From assembly GCA_020048795.1 (NCBI GenBank), contig JAIFMA010000009.1, forward strand, positions 1 to 26,430: a stretch of 26,430 bases of DNA, read 5' to 3'. The notes below the pieces were generated by a model, which did not search any database, had not been told where the DNA came from, and was given only the letters and a program-made list of their open reading frames with translations. Positions 1-7,624 of the stretch are shown here, one piece after another. Origin of the DNA: Rhodoferax sp. GTDB taxonomy: Bacteria; Pseudomonadota; Gammaproteobacteria; Burkholderiales; Burkholderiaceae_C. The translations under genes and the position numbers were made by a program. Each line of letters starts with the position of its first letter. The stretch's first letter is position 1.

Positions 1-1450
1 AACGAGCCGATGGCTGAAGTCGCCTGCGCCCGCAGCTGCCACGATTTGTGCCACCTCACGTTCGGAGGCCACTTCGTCGGTACGGTCAATCCAGTGGGTG
101 ACTCGCCCGATCCGCTGGCCTGCCGGGTCAATGATGGGTTTGGCCAGCAAACGGATCTGGCGCCCGTCAATCTCGACATCCACCGACTCGCCAGACTGCA
201 CGGCGTGGTCAAACTTGGCCTTTGTTTCAGCACTTCTGAACAGGTTGGAGAGTTTGTTGCCGTAAAACTTATCGGTATCAAAACCCGGGCCGCCAAAGCG
301 TTGCAGCAACAGCTTGGCTGCTGGCGTGGCATGGACAAACAGGGCCTGTTCGTCGAACACGGTGACACACTCGGGCAGGCTGTCAAGCGAGGTGCGGATA
401 CGCAGGTTGAAGCTGGCGGCTTGGGCGGCATCACGCAAGGACTGTTGTTTGGCCCGGCAGGCGGTCCATGGCGACATCAAGGCGACCATCGGTGTAACCC
501 TGCACTACTTCCACCACTTTCATCTTGACAGCAATATGCGACTGCACCAATTTATTGACGGCCTCGGTCATGGTGCGGTATGAGCCCTGCAGGCGCTCAG
601 TGGGCATCACATAGTCAAGCATACCCAGATCGTGCTGGCGCGCCATTTCGTGCTGCGCCTCCATGAAATGATTCAGCGCACCCTGCATGGTGGCCATGGC
701 ACCCAGCAAGTGGCCGGCCTCGTCCTGACGATCGACGGCGATCGTGGCATCGAGCTTGCCAGCGGCCACGTCTTCGGCTACCTCGACCGCGTGGCGCATC
801 GGCACAGTAATGCTTCGGATCAAAAAGTAACCTGCGGCAATGGTCAGCACAAGTGCCGCCAAAATGATCAGAATGACGCTATTGCGCGTTGTAGTGGCGC
901 TGGCCAGCGACTCCTGGTACTGAACCTTGGTCTCTTCGAGCTGCAGTTTCTTGATTTTCTGAATAACCGGCTCAACCGCCTGCCAACGGTTGGTGAGGGT
1001 TTCGTCCACCAACCCGGCGCGCGCCGGACTGTTGTCGCGCAAGGCATCGATCATGGGCATCAGGCCCTCTTTGACAAACGCCGTGCGCTTCTGGTCAAAC
1101 TCGGTGACCAGCTTTTGTTCGGTTTCGGACTTGACCTTGGCCTGGTACAGCTTGAGCGCAATGGTGATCGTGTCGATGTTGGCCGTGACGCCCTCGACCG
1201 CACGCTTGGAGTTTTCAGCCGAGGGGTTGGTGATGGCCCGCAGCACAAACAACTGGTTGGCCTGCATCAGGGCTTCGATCTTTGACAGTTGCTCCAGTGG
1301 CAGCATGCCATTGGCGTACTGGTTCTCCATTTTGTCGTTGGCCTCCTTGGCGGCACGCAGACCCACCCAACCAATCACCAGCAAAATCAGCACCAGCAGC
1401 GCCAGCAACATGGACAAACGATGGCCAATTTTCAAGTCTTTCAGACGCAT
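1..1450 (-). CDS. Methyl-accepting chemotaxis protein, 5' part; frameshifted and cut by the window edge
   Basis: Transmembrane chemoreceptor that would signal to CheA. The first frame (1450 down to a stop at 431) gives a short cytoplasmic start, a membrane helix at residues about 13-32, a periplasmic helical sensor region of about 155 residues (four-helix-bundle type), a second membrane helix at about 191-212, and a HAMP domain at about 212-264. After residue 333 the homologous reading continues in another frame from about 451 to the left edge, where a PAS-like segment follows and no stop is met. Removing one base at 451-452 joins the two frames as LPGKQQSLRD. The methylation and signalling domain must lie outside the window. 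The start is supported by GGAG eight bases upstream. Whether the frameshift is real or a sequence error cannot be decided here. It is the last visible gene of the chemosensory cluster. Confidence 0.8.
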
Positions 1451-1509
1451 ACCAACACTCCAGTTATTCTAAATACCCCCCAAAGCTCCCCGTGGCGCTG
1501 CGCTGTGGC

Positions 1510-1920
1510 TCAGCCCCCCAGTTCAGTCAGCAGACCCATGCATTTGTTAAAACGCTCTTTTTGCACGCCGCCTGCCAGTTTCAGGGCTTCGTCTTCCTTG
1601 CCAGCAATAATCAGCGGCACCAATTCGGCTTCGCGAGTTTTCTTGAAGGCACCCCAGGTGTCGGTCAGGTCTTTGAACTGGGCCTCTTTGCCAGCAGGTG
1701 CCTTCAGCTTGGCGAGCATGGCGCTGGCTGCATCGGCAGTGTCCTTGACCACTTTTTGCTGATCAGCACCGCGTTTGGTTTTGTCGGTGGCCATGGTGAC
1801 CAAGGTTTCGCGTGCCGTGGTCATCTTGGCCCGCAGGTCTTTGAAATCCTGAGCATGCGCCCACGGGGCTGCCAGCAGCGCCAGCATGGCGAAACACACA
1901 AATGCAATGATCTTTTTCAT
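1510..1920 (-). CDS. Small secreted helical protein resembling part of an MCP four-helix-bundle sensor
   Basis: 136 residues. Residues 1-23 form a clear signal peptide ending in AHA, so the product is probably periplasmic. The mature part is charged, Ala/Lys-rich and predicted all-helical. The stretch around WGAFKKTREAELVPLIIAGK resembles the second half of the 4HB sensor domain of MCPs, but there is no membrane anchor after the signal peptide and no signalling domain. It lies between cheA (44 bases upstream) and an MCP gene (59 bases downstream), so a role in chemoreception, such as a ligand-binding or receptor-interacting partner, is plausible but inferred. I chose the ATG at 1920 because AAAGG precedes it and the signal peptide starts there. 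A GTG at 1968 overlapping the cheA stop would add 16 residues. No named family is recognised with certainty. Confidence 0.75.
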   Translation of the reverse strand: MKKIIAFVCFAMLALLAAPWAHAQDFKDLRAKMTTARETLVTMATDKTKRGADQQKVVKDTADAASAMLAKLKAPAGKEAQFKDLTDTWGAFKKTREAELVPLIIAGKEDEALKLAGGVQKERFNKCMGLLTELGG

Positions 1921-1964
1921 GGCTTTACCTTTCAAGTGAATAAAAACAACCCTATCAAGCTCTT

Positions 1965-4157
1965 TCACGCCTGCGCACTGAGTACGGAAGACGCAGCCGT
2001 GACCAGTTCCCCGAGCGAAGCCACATCCAGAATGAGTGCCACCTCTCCGCTACCCAAAATACTGGAACCCGAAATGCCACGCAGCGTTTTGAACAAACGA
2101 CCCAACGGCTTGATCACCGTTTGCTGCTGGCCCAGCAAGGCCTCGACCTCAATCCCGTATTTGCCACGCGGCGAGCTCACCACCACCACGCTGGTGCGCT
2201 CGGGCAAGCCCGATTCGATGCTGTAGAGTGAGCGCAGTCGCACCACCGGCAGCACCGCACCCCGCAACTCGACGCAGTGGCGCCCGGTGGCATCCACCCG
2301 CACATGCTGGCCCCCGGCCTCGATGACTTCAACCACGGAGCCCAGCGGCAACACAAACTTGGCCTTGCCAACACCGACCAGGAAGCCGTCAATGATGGCC
2401 AGCGTGAGGGGCAATCGAATATCGACCTGCAGACCATGCCCTGGGCGGCTATTGAGCTTGAGCGAGCCCCGCAGCGCTTCGATGTTGCGCCGCACCACGT
2501 CCATGCCAACACCGCGGCCGGACAGGTTGGTTACTTGCTCGGCGGTCGAAAAACCTGGTTCAAAAATCATCATGTTGATCACGTCGTCCGCTGGCACCAC
2601 ACCCTGCTCGATCAGGCCGCGGTTCCAGGCGCGCTGCAGCACCCGTTCGCGGTTGATGCCACGGCCATCGTCCTCGATGCGGATCAGGATGGCACCGGTT
2701 TCGTGGCGGGCGCTCAGAGTGAGCTTGCCAGCTGGGGTTTTGCCCGCGGCCACACGCTCTTGGGGTGGCTCCAGCCCGTGATCCAGAGAGTTGCGCACCA
2801 GGTGCATCAGCGGGTCAGCGATTTTTTCGACCATCGATTTGTCAAGTTCGGCTTCACCACCCACAATTTCAAAATTAACCTCTTTGCCCAGGCTCGATGC
2901 GGTGTCGCGCACCACCCGTCGAAAGCGGCTGAAGGTCTCGCCGACGGGCACCATGCGCAAGCCCAGCGTGCCGTTGCGGATTTCTTCAATCAGGCCGTTC
3001 ATGTGCAAGTTGGCCTCAATCAGCGCCACATTGCGGGTTTCACGCGCCAGCAGGTTGGCGCCAGCACCCGCAATGACCAGCTCACCAAGCAGGTTGATGA
3101 CCAGATCAAGGCGGTCAGCCTGCACCCGGATGTAGCGGTTTTCTTCGCCGCCACCGCTGGTCTCGCGGGTTTTTTGCTGTTTATTCAGCGCAGCCTCAAC
3201 CACCTCAGGGGCGACACCCGCCTGAGACTCCAAAAGATTGCCCAATTTGGTCTTGGGCGCACTGGCATAACCAGTAGTCTGCCCTTGATTTGATAGCACT
3301 TCGGTCAGTTTTTCTTGAGAAACCGCACCCACCGACACCAGCATGTCGCCCAGCCTTGGCGTAGTCGGCAGGTCTTCAATGGCGCGAACCAGCTTCTGGC
3401 CCAACGTTTCAGGTGCAATCACATCGAGTTCGCAGTCGTCTGCCACAAAACTGAAGGCTCCCTCCACATCTTCACGTGTCGCCGACGAAGCCAGTTCCAT
3501 GCCGAAACTGAGGTAACAGGTCTCAGGGTTCATGTTGACCAGTGAAGGAACGGCATCAATGCCACACACCATGGAGGTGACCGTACCCAGGCCCTTGAGG
3601 TAACGCGCAATCGACAGGGGGTCCATCCCATTGCGAAAAGTCTCCGTACCAAACCGGGCCGAAATTTTCCAGTCGGTCATGCCAGGCGCAACAACCACGC
3701 CGGCCGTTCCAGCCGTTTGCGTCGCTGCCTTGACCGGCACCGCCCCGGCATCGTCGGTGTAGGCGCGCAACTGGATGATCAGATCAGCCCGCAGGTCTTT
3801 CTGGTCGGACGTATCGGCTGCATCGTCGCTGGCGGTGTCCACCAGAAACTTGATCTGGTCATTGCACTGCAGCAACAAGGTGCTCATTTCGGGTGTCAGG
3901 TTCAAATCGCCGTCACGCAATTTATCCAGCAGGGTCTCGACGTGATGGGTAAATTCAACCACCTTGTTCAGGCCAAATATACCGGCCGACCCTTTGACGG
4001 TGTGGGCACAACGAAACAAGGTGTCGAGCAGTTCGCGATTGCCCGGCTGCTCTTCAAGCTCAAGCAGCAGGGTCTCAATGGCTTCGGTCTGCTCACCGGC
4101 CTCGCTGATAAAGGCGGGCATGGCCGCAGCAATAAAGTCTTGGTCGGCATCTGACAT
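1965..4157 (-). CDS. cheA: Chemotaxis histidine kinase CheA
   Basis: 730-residue cytoplasmic kinase that autophosphorylates and passes phosphate to CheY-type receivers. An N-terminal Hpt domain carries the phospho-acceptor His52 (CAHTVKGSAG). Residues about 165-250 form a regulator-binding-like module (LSIARYLKGLG ... FVADDCELDV). Two short repeats follow at about 268-335 (RLGDMLVSVGAVSQEKL and KLGNLLESQAGVAPEVV) that resemble the MshEN/GspE N-terminal motif. Then come the dimerisation helices (residues about 342-400), an ATPase domain with HLVRNSLDHGLE, DDGRGI and GRGVGMDVV, and a C-terminal CheW-like domain that couples to receptors. AGGA seven bases upstream supports the start. The gene begins 13 bases after the STAS gene, which implies one transcript. 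The arrangement differs from enteric CheA, which lacks the small repeats. Confidence 0.96.
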   Translation of the reverse strand: MSDADQDFIAAAMPAFISEAGEQTEAIETLLLELEEQPGNRELLDTLFRCAHTVKGSAGIFGLNKVVEFTHHVETLLDKLRDGDLNLTPEMSTLLLQCNDQIKFLVDTASDDAADTSDQKDLRADLIIQLRAYTDDAGAVPVKAATQTAGTAGVVVAPGMTDWKISARFGTETFRNGMDPLSIARYLKGLGTVTSMVCGIDAVPSLVNMNPETCYLSFGMELASSATREDVEGAFSFVADDCELDVIAPETLGQKLVRAIEDLPTTPRLGDMLVSVGAVSQEKLTEVLSNQGQTTGYASAPKTKLGNLLESQAGVAPEVVEAALNKQQKTRETSGGGEENRYIRVQADRLDLVINLLGELVIAGAGANLLARETRNVALIEANLHMNGLIEEIRNGTLGLRMVPVGETFSRFRRVVRDTASSLGKEVNFEIVGGEAELDKSMVEKIADPLMHLVRNSLDHGLEPPQERVAAGKTPAGKLTLSARHETGAILIRIEDDGRGINRERVLQRAWNRGLIEQGVVPADDVINMMIFEPGFSTAEQVTNLSGRGVGMDVVRRNIEALRGSLKLNSRPGHGLQVDIRLPLTLAIIDGFLVGVGKAKFVLPLGSVVEVIEAGGQHVRVDATGRHCVELRGAVLPVVRLRSLYSIESGLPERTSVVVVSSPRGKYGIEVEALLGQQQTVIKPLGRLFKTLRGISGSSILGSGEVALILDVASLGELVTAASSVLSAQA

Positions 4158-4170
4158 GGCGGGGTCCTAT

Positions 4171-4458
4171 TCAGGCGTGGGCGAGAGATTTGTCGAGCCA
4201 GGTGCTCAAGCCCATGGCCTGGCAGGCATCAACAAAGGCGGCACTGGGACCGACCAACTGCCAGTTTTGCTCGGTGTTGGACAAGGCCGCCAGCAGTTGC
4301 AGGCCAGCACCATCAATCTCTTGCACCTTGGCAGCAGATATTTTGAGCAGTTTGGCGGACTTGGCGTTTTGCTCGGTGACCCAGCCCAACAGGGCATCAC
4401 GGGTTTCTACAGCGCTGTAGATGGTCATCTCTTGCGGAAGCTCAAATGGTGTGCTCAT
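4171..4458 (-). CDS. STAS-domain protein lacking the phosphorylatable serine
   Basis: 95 residues forming a single STAS domain, the fold of anti-sigma-factor antagonists and of MlaB. The signature loop reads EIDGAGLQLL (residues 48-57). In SpoIIAA-type antagonists the residue at position 51 is a phosphorylated serine; here it is Ala51, so kinase control at this site is unlikely and the domain may act as a plain protein-binding module. It sits between cheY (87 bases upstream) and cheA (13 bases downstream). STAS proteins occur in several chemosensory clusters, but the partner is unknown. The start at 4458 is chosen because AGGA lies eight bases upstream and the domain begins at once. A start at 4542 would add 28 residues that do not look like part of the fold. 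Confidence 0.85.
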   Translation of the reverse strand: MSTPFELPQEMTIYSAVETRDALLGWVTEQNAKSAKLLKISAAKVQEIDGAGLQLLAALSNTEQNWQLVGPSAAFVDACQAMGLSTWLDKSLAHA

Positions 4459-4545
4459 AAGGATATCCTGACATGGATGGTGCAAAAACAACCCGGCGGC
4501 ACCGTCTGACCCATCGTAGTCAGCAATGCAAAGCCTATACAAACC

Positions 4546-4914
4546 TTACGGCAGGCACAACTTGGAGACGGCGTTGAGCAGGGAGGCGGGTGAGAATGGC
4601 TTGACCATCCAGGCTTTGGCACCAGCCGCTTTGCCCTCTTCTTTTTTGGCTTCCTGGCTTTCGGTGGTCAACATCAGGATGGGCAAGAACCTGTAGCTGG
4701 GCAATGCCTTGGCGGCCTTGACAAACTCGATGCCGTTCATGCGCGGCATGTTGACATCGCAAACGGCCATGTTGATTTTGCGGCCATCCAGCAAGGCCAG
4801 CGCAGCCTGCCCATCGCCCGCTTGCAGTACTTCATAACCAGCGCCCTGTAGCGCCATAGCAACCACCTGTCGCAGGCTGGCCGAGTCATCAATGACAAGA
4901 ATTGTTTGTGCCAT
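4546..4914 (-). CDS. cheY: Chemotaxis response regulator CheY
   Basis: 122 residues, a single receiver domain with no output domain, the usual CheY size. The acid pair Asp9-Asp10, the phospho-acceptor Asp53 (VCDVNMPRMNG), Thr83/84 and Lys105 (MVKPFSP) are all present, so phosphorylation by CheA is expected. Phosphorylated CheY of this class normally binds the flagellar motor switch. It lies 12 bases after the CheZ-like gene and upstream of the STAS gene and cheA in the same orientation. A GTG at 4917 directly precedes the ATG at 4914; the ATG is chosen because GGGGA is placed better for it. Which of the two lone receivers in this cluster contacts the motor cannot be told from sequence. Confidence 0.93.
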   Translation of the reverse strand: MAQTILVIDDSASLRQVVAMALQGAGYEVLQAGDGQAALALLDGRKINMAVCDVNMPRMNGIEFVKAAKALPSYRFLPILMLTTESQEAKKEEGKAAGAKAWMVKPFSPASLLNAVSKLCLP

Positions 4915-4926
4915 CACGTGTCCCCA

Positions 4927-5568
4927 TCAAAAAAAAGTTGTTTCATCGTCATCCACTGCGGCAGTGCCGGCCTGACCGTGGTGGTGATGGCGTTGCTCCG
5001 TCATGACATATTGCGAGGCCAGTCGCGCCAGCCAGGCCTGTGCGTCAACATCGGTTGAGGTGTCATCCAGCGCCAGTTTCAGACGCTCAATGTCCTCATG
5101 CAACAAAGTCATCATCTGGCTGATGCGATCCTGGTACTGGAAACCCCGGTACATGCGCTCAACCTGCTGGCCCACCATCTGCGTCTCGCGCTCAAATGGT
5201 TTGGAGATTCGTTCCAGCGCATCGGCCGAACCACGAATCATGCTCATCACATTCGCCACGGCAGCCGCTGATGCCGCGTCAAGACGACTCAGCACCGGTT
5301 TGAGTTCCCGATCACAGGCATCAGCCAACCCGACGATGCCACCGCTGCCTTGCGCCAGTGCTGCGGTAATTTGCCCGGACTGCCGGGTCGCCATGTCAAG
5401 ATGCGGGCCGATTTCAGCAAACGCAGCCAGCATTTCCGCCACGGCCGTCTCGGACTGACTGCGCGAACTGGCCAGCTGACGCGCCCAGATCGGCAGCACC
5501 TGACTGCACAACGCCACCAGCGCATGATCATGCTCAAGCTTCTGGTCCGGATGGGGTGATGCACTCAT
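4927..5568 (-). CDS. CheZ-like protein, probable CheY-P phosphatase
   Basis: 213 residues, almost exactly the length of E. coli CheZ (214), and predicted to be almost entirely helical. The segment FQYQDRISQMM followed by HEDIERLKLAL matches the CheZ catalytic helix FQDLTGQVIKRMM ... EIERQL. Asp147 and Gln151 (counting from the ATG at 5568) reproduce the D-x-x-x-Q spacing of CheZ Asp143 and Gln147. A linker with four consecutive histidines (about 194-197) leads to an acidic, aromatic tail, DDDETTFF, in the place where CheZ carries its CheY-binding peptide. The gene is 12 bases upstream of cheY. The ATG overlaps the stop of the preceding MCP as ATGA, implying coupled translation; an ATG four codons earlier (5580) is possible. 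Overall similarity to CheZ is low, so the function is inferred from motif, length and context. Confidence 0.72.
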   Translation of the reverse strand: MSASPHPDQKLEHDHALVALCSQVLPIWARQLASSRSQSETAVAEMLAAFAEIGPHLDMATRQSGQITAALAQGSGGIVGLADACDRELKPVLSRLDAASAAAVANVMSMIRGSADALERISKPFERETQMVGQQVERMYRGFQYQDRISQMMTLLHEDIERLKLALDDTSTDVDAQAWLARLASQYVMTEQRHHHHGQAGTAAVDDDETTFF

Positions 5569-7082
5569 GCGTTGAGCCATTGCGTATTCAGATAGCAGCC
5601 GCAGCCGATCAGACGGTCATCGTCCAGCGGCATCACATACGAAGACTTGCTCTGCACTGCCCCGGTTAGCGGGTGGGTGATGGTGTAGTTGACCCAGCCA
5701 CTTTGCTCGTAGTCACACACCTCCCAGGCATCAGTCACCAGTTTGTCAGCGTCCAGACCCGGGATACCGCTCAACAGCTTACCGTCGTTTTCCGGGATGG
5801 CACCATGCACCACATAGCGCCCGCGACGGTCAAAGATAAAGACATACAGATCCCGGTCAATAAATGGACCCCGCTTGTCATGAAAGTCGGCGACGGCCTG
5901 CTCAAAGCCCTGCGTGCGTAGATGCACCATGGCATCGAATACCATTTGCCTGGCCTGATCGGCGGCACCCTGACGCAAGCGAATGTCGCCCACTGAAATC
6001 TCAAGGGTTGAGGCCTGGGCAATCATACGGTCTGAATTAAAGCTGGCACGCTCCACCAGTTCGGAGTTTTCATGGGTCAGCACATCGAGGTCGCCCACTG
6101 CATGCACCACCTCTTCCAGTGCCGCACTTTGCGAAGCACTACCCTCAGCCATGACGTTGACGTTCATGGCGATTTCACCAATACCTGAGATCAGACTCTC
6201 CATGGTCTCGTTGATTCTTTTAATGCCTGCGACGGTTTCGCCCACACGTGCTGAAGACTCGGCGATCAAACCCCGAATTTCAGCGGCAGCGCCCTGGCTG
6301 CGTTTGGCCAGGTTGCGCACTTCAGCGGCCACCACGGCAAACCCTCGCCCCTGCTCGCCGGCACGGGCTGCCTCAACGGCTGCATTGAGTGCCAGCAGAT
6401 TGGTCTGAAAGGCAATGCCGTCAATCACGCCAATGATTTCTGACATGCGCCTGGAGGTGACTTCCAGCGGGCCCATGCTTTGAACCGCCCCGTGCATCAT
6501 GGTGCCCGCCAAGTCAGCTTCCTTGTGCAGGCTGGCCGTCATCATGCTGACCTCATGCGAAGCAGACGCGTTACGCGCCACCGTTTCGCTGACATGTTTG
6601 ACGTGCAAGGAGGTCTGCTGCAGATGCTGCCCCTGGGTTGCTGCGCGCTCGGCCAGGGACCGGGTGTCATCGACCAGCTTTTTGCCGGTATCGCCCAACA
6701 ACACCGCGGCCGTGCGAATGTTGGCCACGATGCCTGACATGTGATCAATCATGATTTCAAAATGGCGACCAAAATTGCCCAGGGTCTTCACGCCGGAATT
6801 CACGCTTCCGGTCAGATCTCCGTCTGACACTGCCCTCATGGCTTGCTCGGTACGGTCGCGCTCGACGCGGGTAATACTGAAAAAACAGAGTTGTAAATAC
6901 CACCACAACAGGATGGCACCTAGCGACAGGCTCGCCATCACAGAACCCGAGCCCTGTAGGCCCAGCAAGTGGGACACCAGCGAAACCGCCAATGACACCA
7001 GCAGTGGCATAGGCAAAACCCAAAAACGCAGCGTCCCTGACAAGGGTTTCAACAAGGACATTCCGGGGGTGTAGAAGTTCAT
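5565..7082 (-). CDS. Methyl-accepting chemotaxis protein with a C-terminal cytosolic Cache domain
   Basis: 505 residues. Two membrane helices (about 19-40 and 47-70) with almost no periplasmic loop are followed by a HAMP-like stretch and an MCP signalling domain. The conserved hairpin tip (GVIDGIAFQTNLLALNAAVE, residues 218-237) is present, so it should bind CheA and a CheW-type coupler. The usual periplasmic sensor is missing. Instead, residues about 375-500 form a Cache_2-like domain: AVADFHDKRGPFIDRDLYVF, then GWVNY, KSSYVMPL and GCGCY. By topology this domain is cytosolic, so the receptor probably senses an intracellular ligand or metabolite (inference). AGGT five bases upstream supports the start at 7082. 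The gene overlaps the CheZ-like gene by four bases and follows the lone receiver gene by 43 bases. Confidence 0.92.
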   Translation of the reverse strand: MNFYTPGMSLLKPLSGTLRFWVLPMPLLVSLAVSLVSHLLGLQGSGSVMASLSLGAILLWWYLQLCFFSITRVERDRTEQAMRAVSDGDLTGSVNSGVKTLGNFGRHFEIMIDHMSGIVANIRTAAVLLGDTGKKLVDDTRSLAERAATQGQHLQQTSLHVKHVSETVARNASASHEVSMMTASLHKEADLAGTMMHGAVQSMGPLEVTSRRMSEIIGVIDGIAFQTNLLALNAAVEAARAGEQGRGFAVVAAEVRNLAKRSQGAAAEIRGLIAESSARVGETVAGIKRINETMESLISGIGEIAMNVNVMAEGSASQSAALEEVVHAVGDLDVLTHENSELVERASFNSDRMIAQASTLEISVGDIRLRQGAADQARQMVFDAMVHLRTQGFEQAVADFHDKRGPFIDRDLYVFIFDRRGRYVVHGAIPENDGKLLSGIPGLDADKLVTDAWEVCDYEQSGWVNYTITHPLTGAVQSKSSYVMPLDDDRLIGCGCYLNTQWLNA

Positions 7083-7125
7083 AGCGGACCTGTTCTCGTT
7101 AAACCAGCAGCACGAGAGGTGCGAC

Positions 7126-7509
7126 CTACCTGAGCGCTAATTCGATCTTGGCTTGAAGCGTATCGAGCCGGGGCGGTTTGACAATGTACCCAAAAGTACC
7201 CAGAGGCATGGCCTCCTGCAAGGTGGCAGCACTGGCATCAGCGCTCATGAAAATCACCTTCATCTCGTTGACCAGCGGGTTGGCATGGGCGCGCAACTGC
7301 TGCACAAACTCCAGCCCGTCCATGGGCTTCATATGAATGTCGGTGAGTACCAGATTGGGCCTGAAAGTCACCATGGCACGCAGCGCGCTGACACCATCGA
7401 CGGCGGTTTCAATCGACTGGATGCCCAATCGACGCAGGCTGTTGACCACAAAGGTGCGCATAACTTCATCGTCATCGACCACCAGAACACGGGCAAGTAT
7501 CAAATTCAT
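7126..7509 (-). CDS. Single-domain response regulator (CheY-like receiver)
   Basis: 127 residues, one receiver domain. Asp12, Asp13 and Asp14 form the acid cluster, Asp57 (LVLTDIHMKPMDG) is the phospho-acceptor, Ser89 is the switch residue and Lys111 (YIVKPPR) is the conserved lysine, so it should be phosphorylatable. There is no DNA-binding or enzymatic output domain. It heads the chemosensory cluster and lies 115 bases downstream of the Hpt-coding end of pgk, which makes that Hpt domain or CheA its likely phosphate partner (inference). It differs clearly from the CheY at 4546-4914, so it is not a recent duplicate. No strong ribosome-binding sequence is visible before the ATG. Confidence 0.92.
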   Translation of the reverse strand: MNLILARVLVVDDDEVMRTFVVNSLRRLGIQSIETAVDGVSALRAMVTFRPNLVLTDIHMKPMDGLEFVQQLRAHANPLVNEMKVIFMSADASAATLQEAMPLGTFGYIVKPPRLDTLQAKIELALR

Positions 7510-7624
7510 AATTCAGGGACGGCACGCCACATGGCCATTCAGCCACTCACATGCCCTTTCGTTAGAGTCTCATAAATAACAAGCTTAGCAGCAATTAAAC
7601 CAAATTCCGGCGCTTTCACACCGA

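Noticed and set aside
2277..3293. Long plus-strand open frame opposite cheA
   Set aside because: CheA on the minus strand is fully supported by domains and motifs; the antisense frame has no recognisable family and reflects the high GC content.
4972..4995. Tetra-histidine stretch in the CheZ-like protein as a possible cloning tag or artefact
   Set aside because: It is internal, followed by a conserved-looking acidic tail, and encoded in an otherwise ordinary genomic context.
7510..7624. Promoter between pgk-hpt and the receiver gene
   Set aside because: This AT-richer gap could hold a promoter, but I found no convincing sigma-70 or sigma-28 element, so none is claimed.
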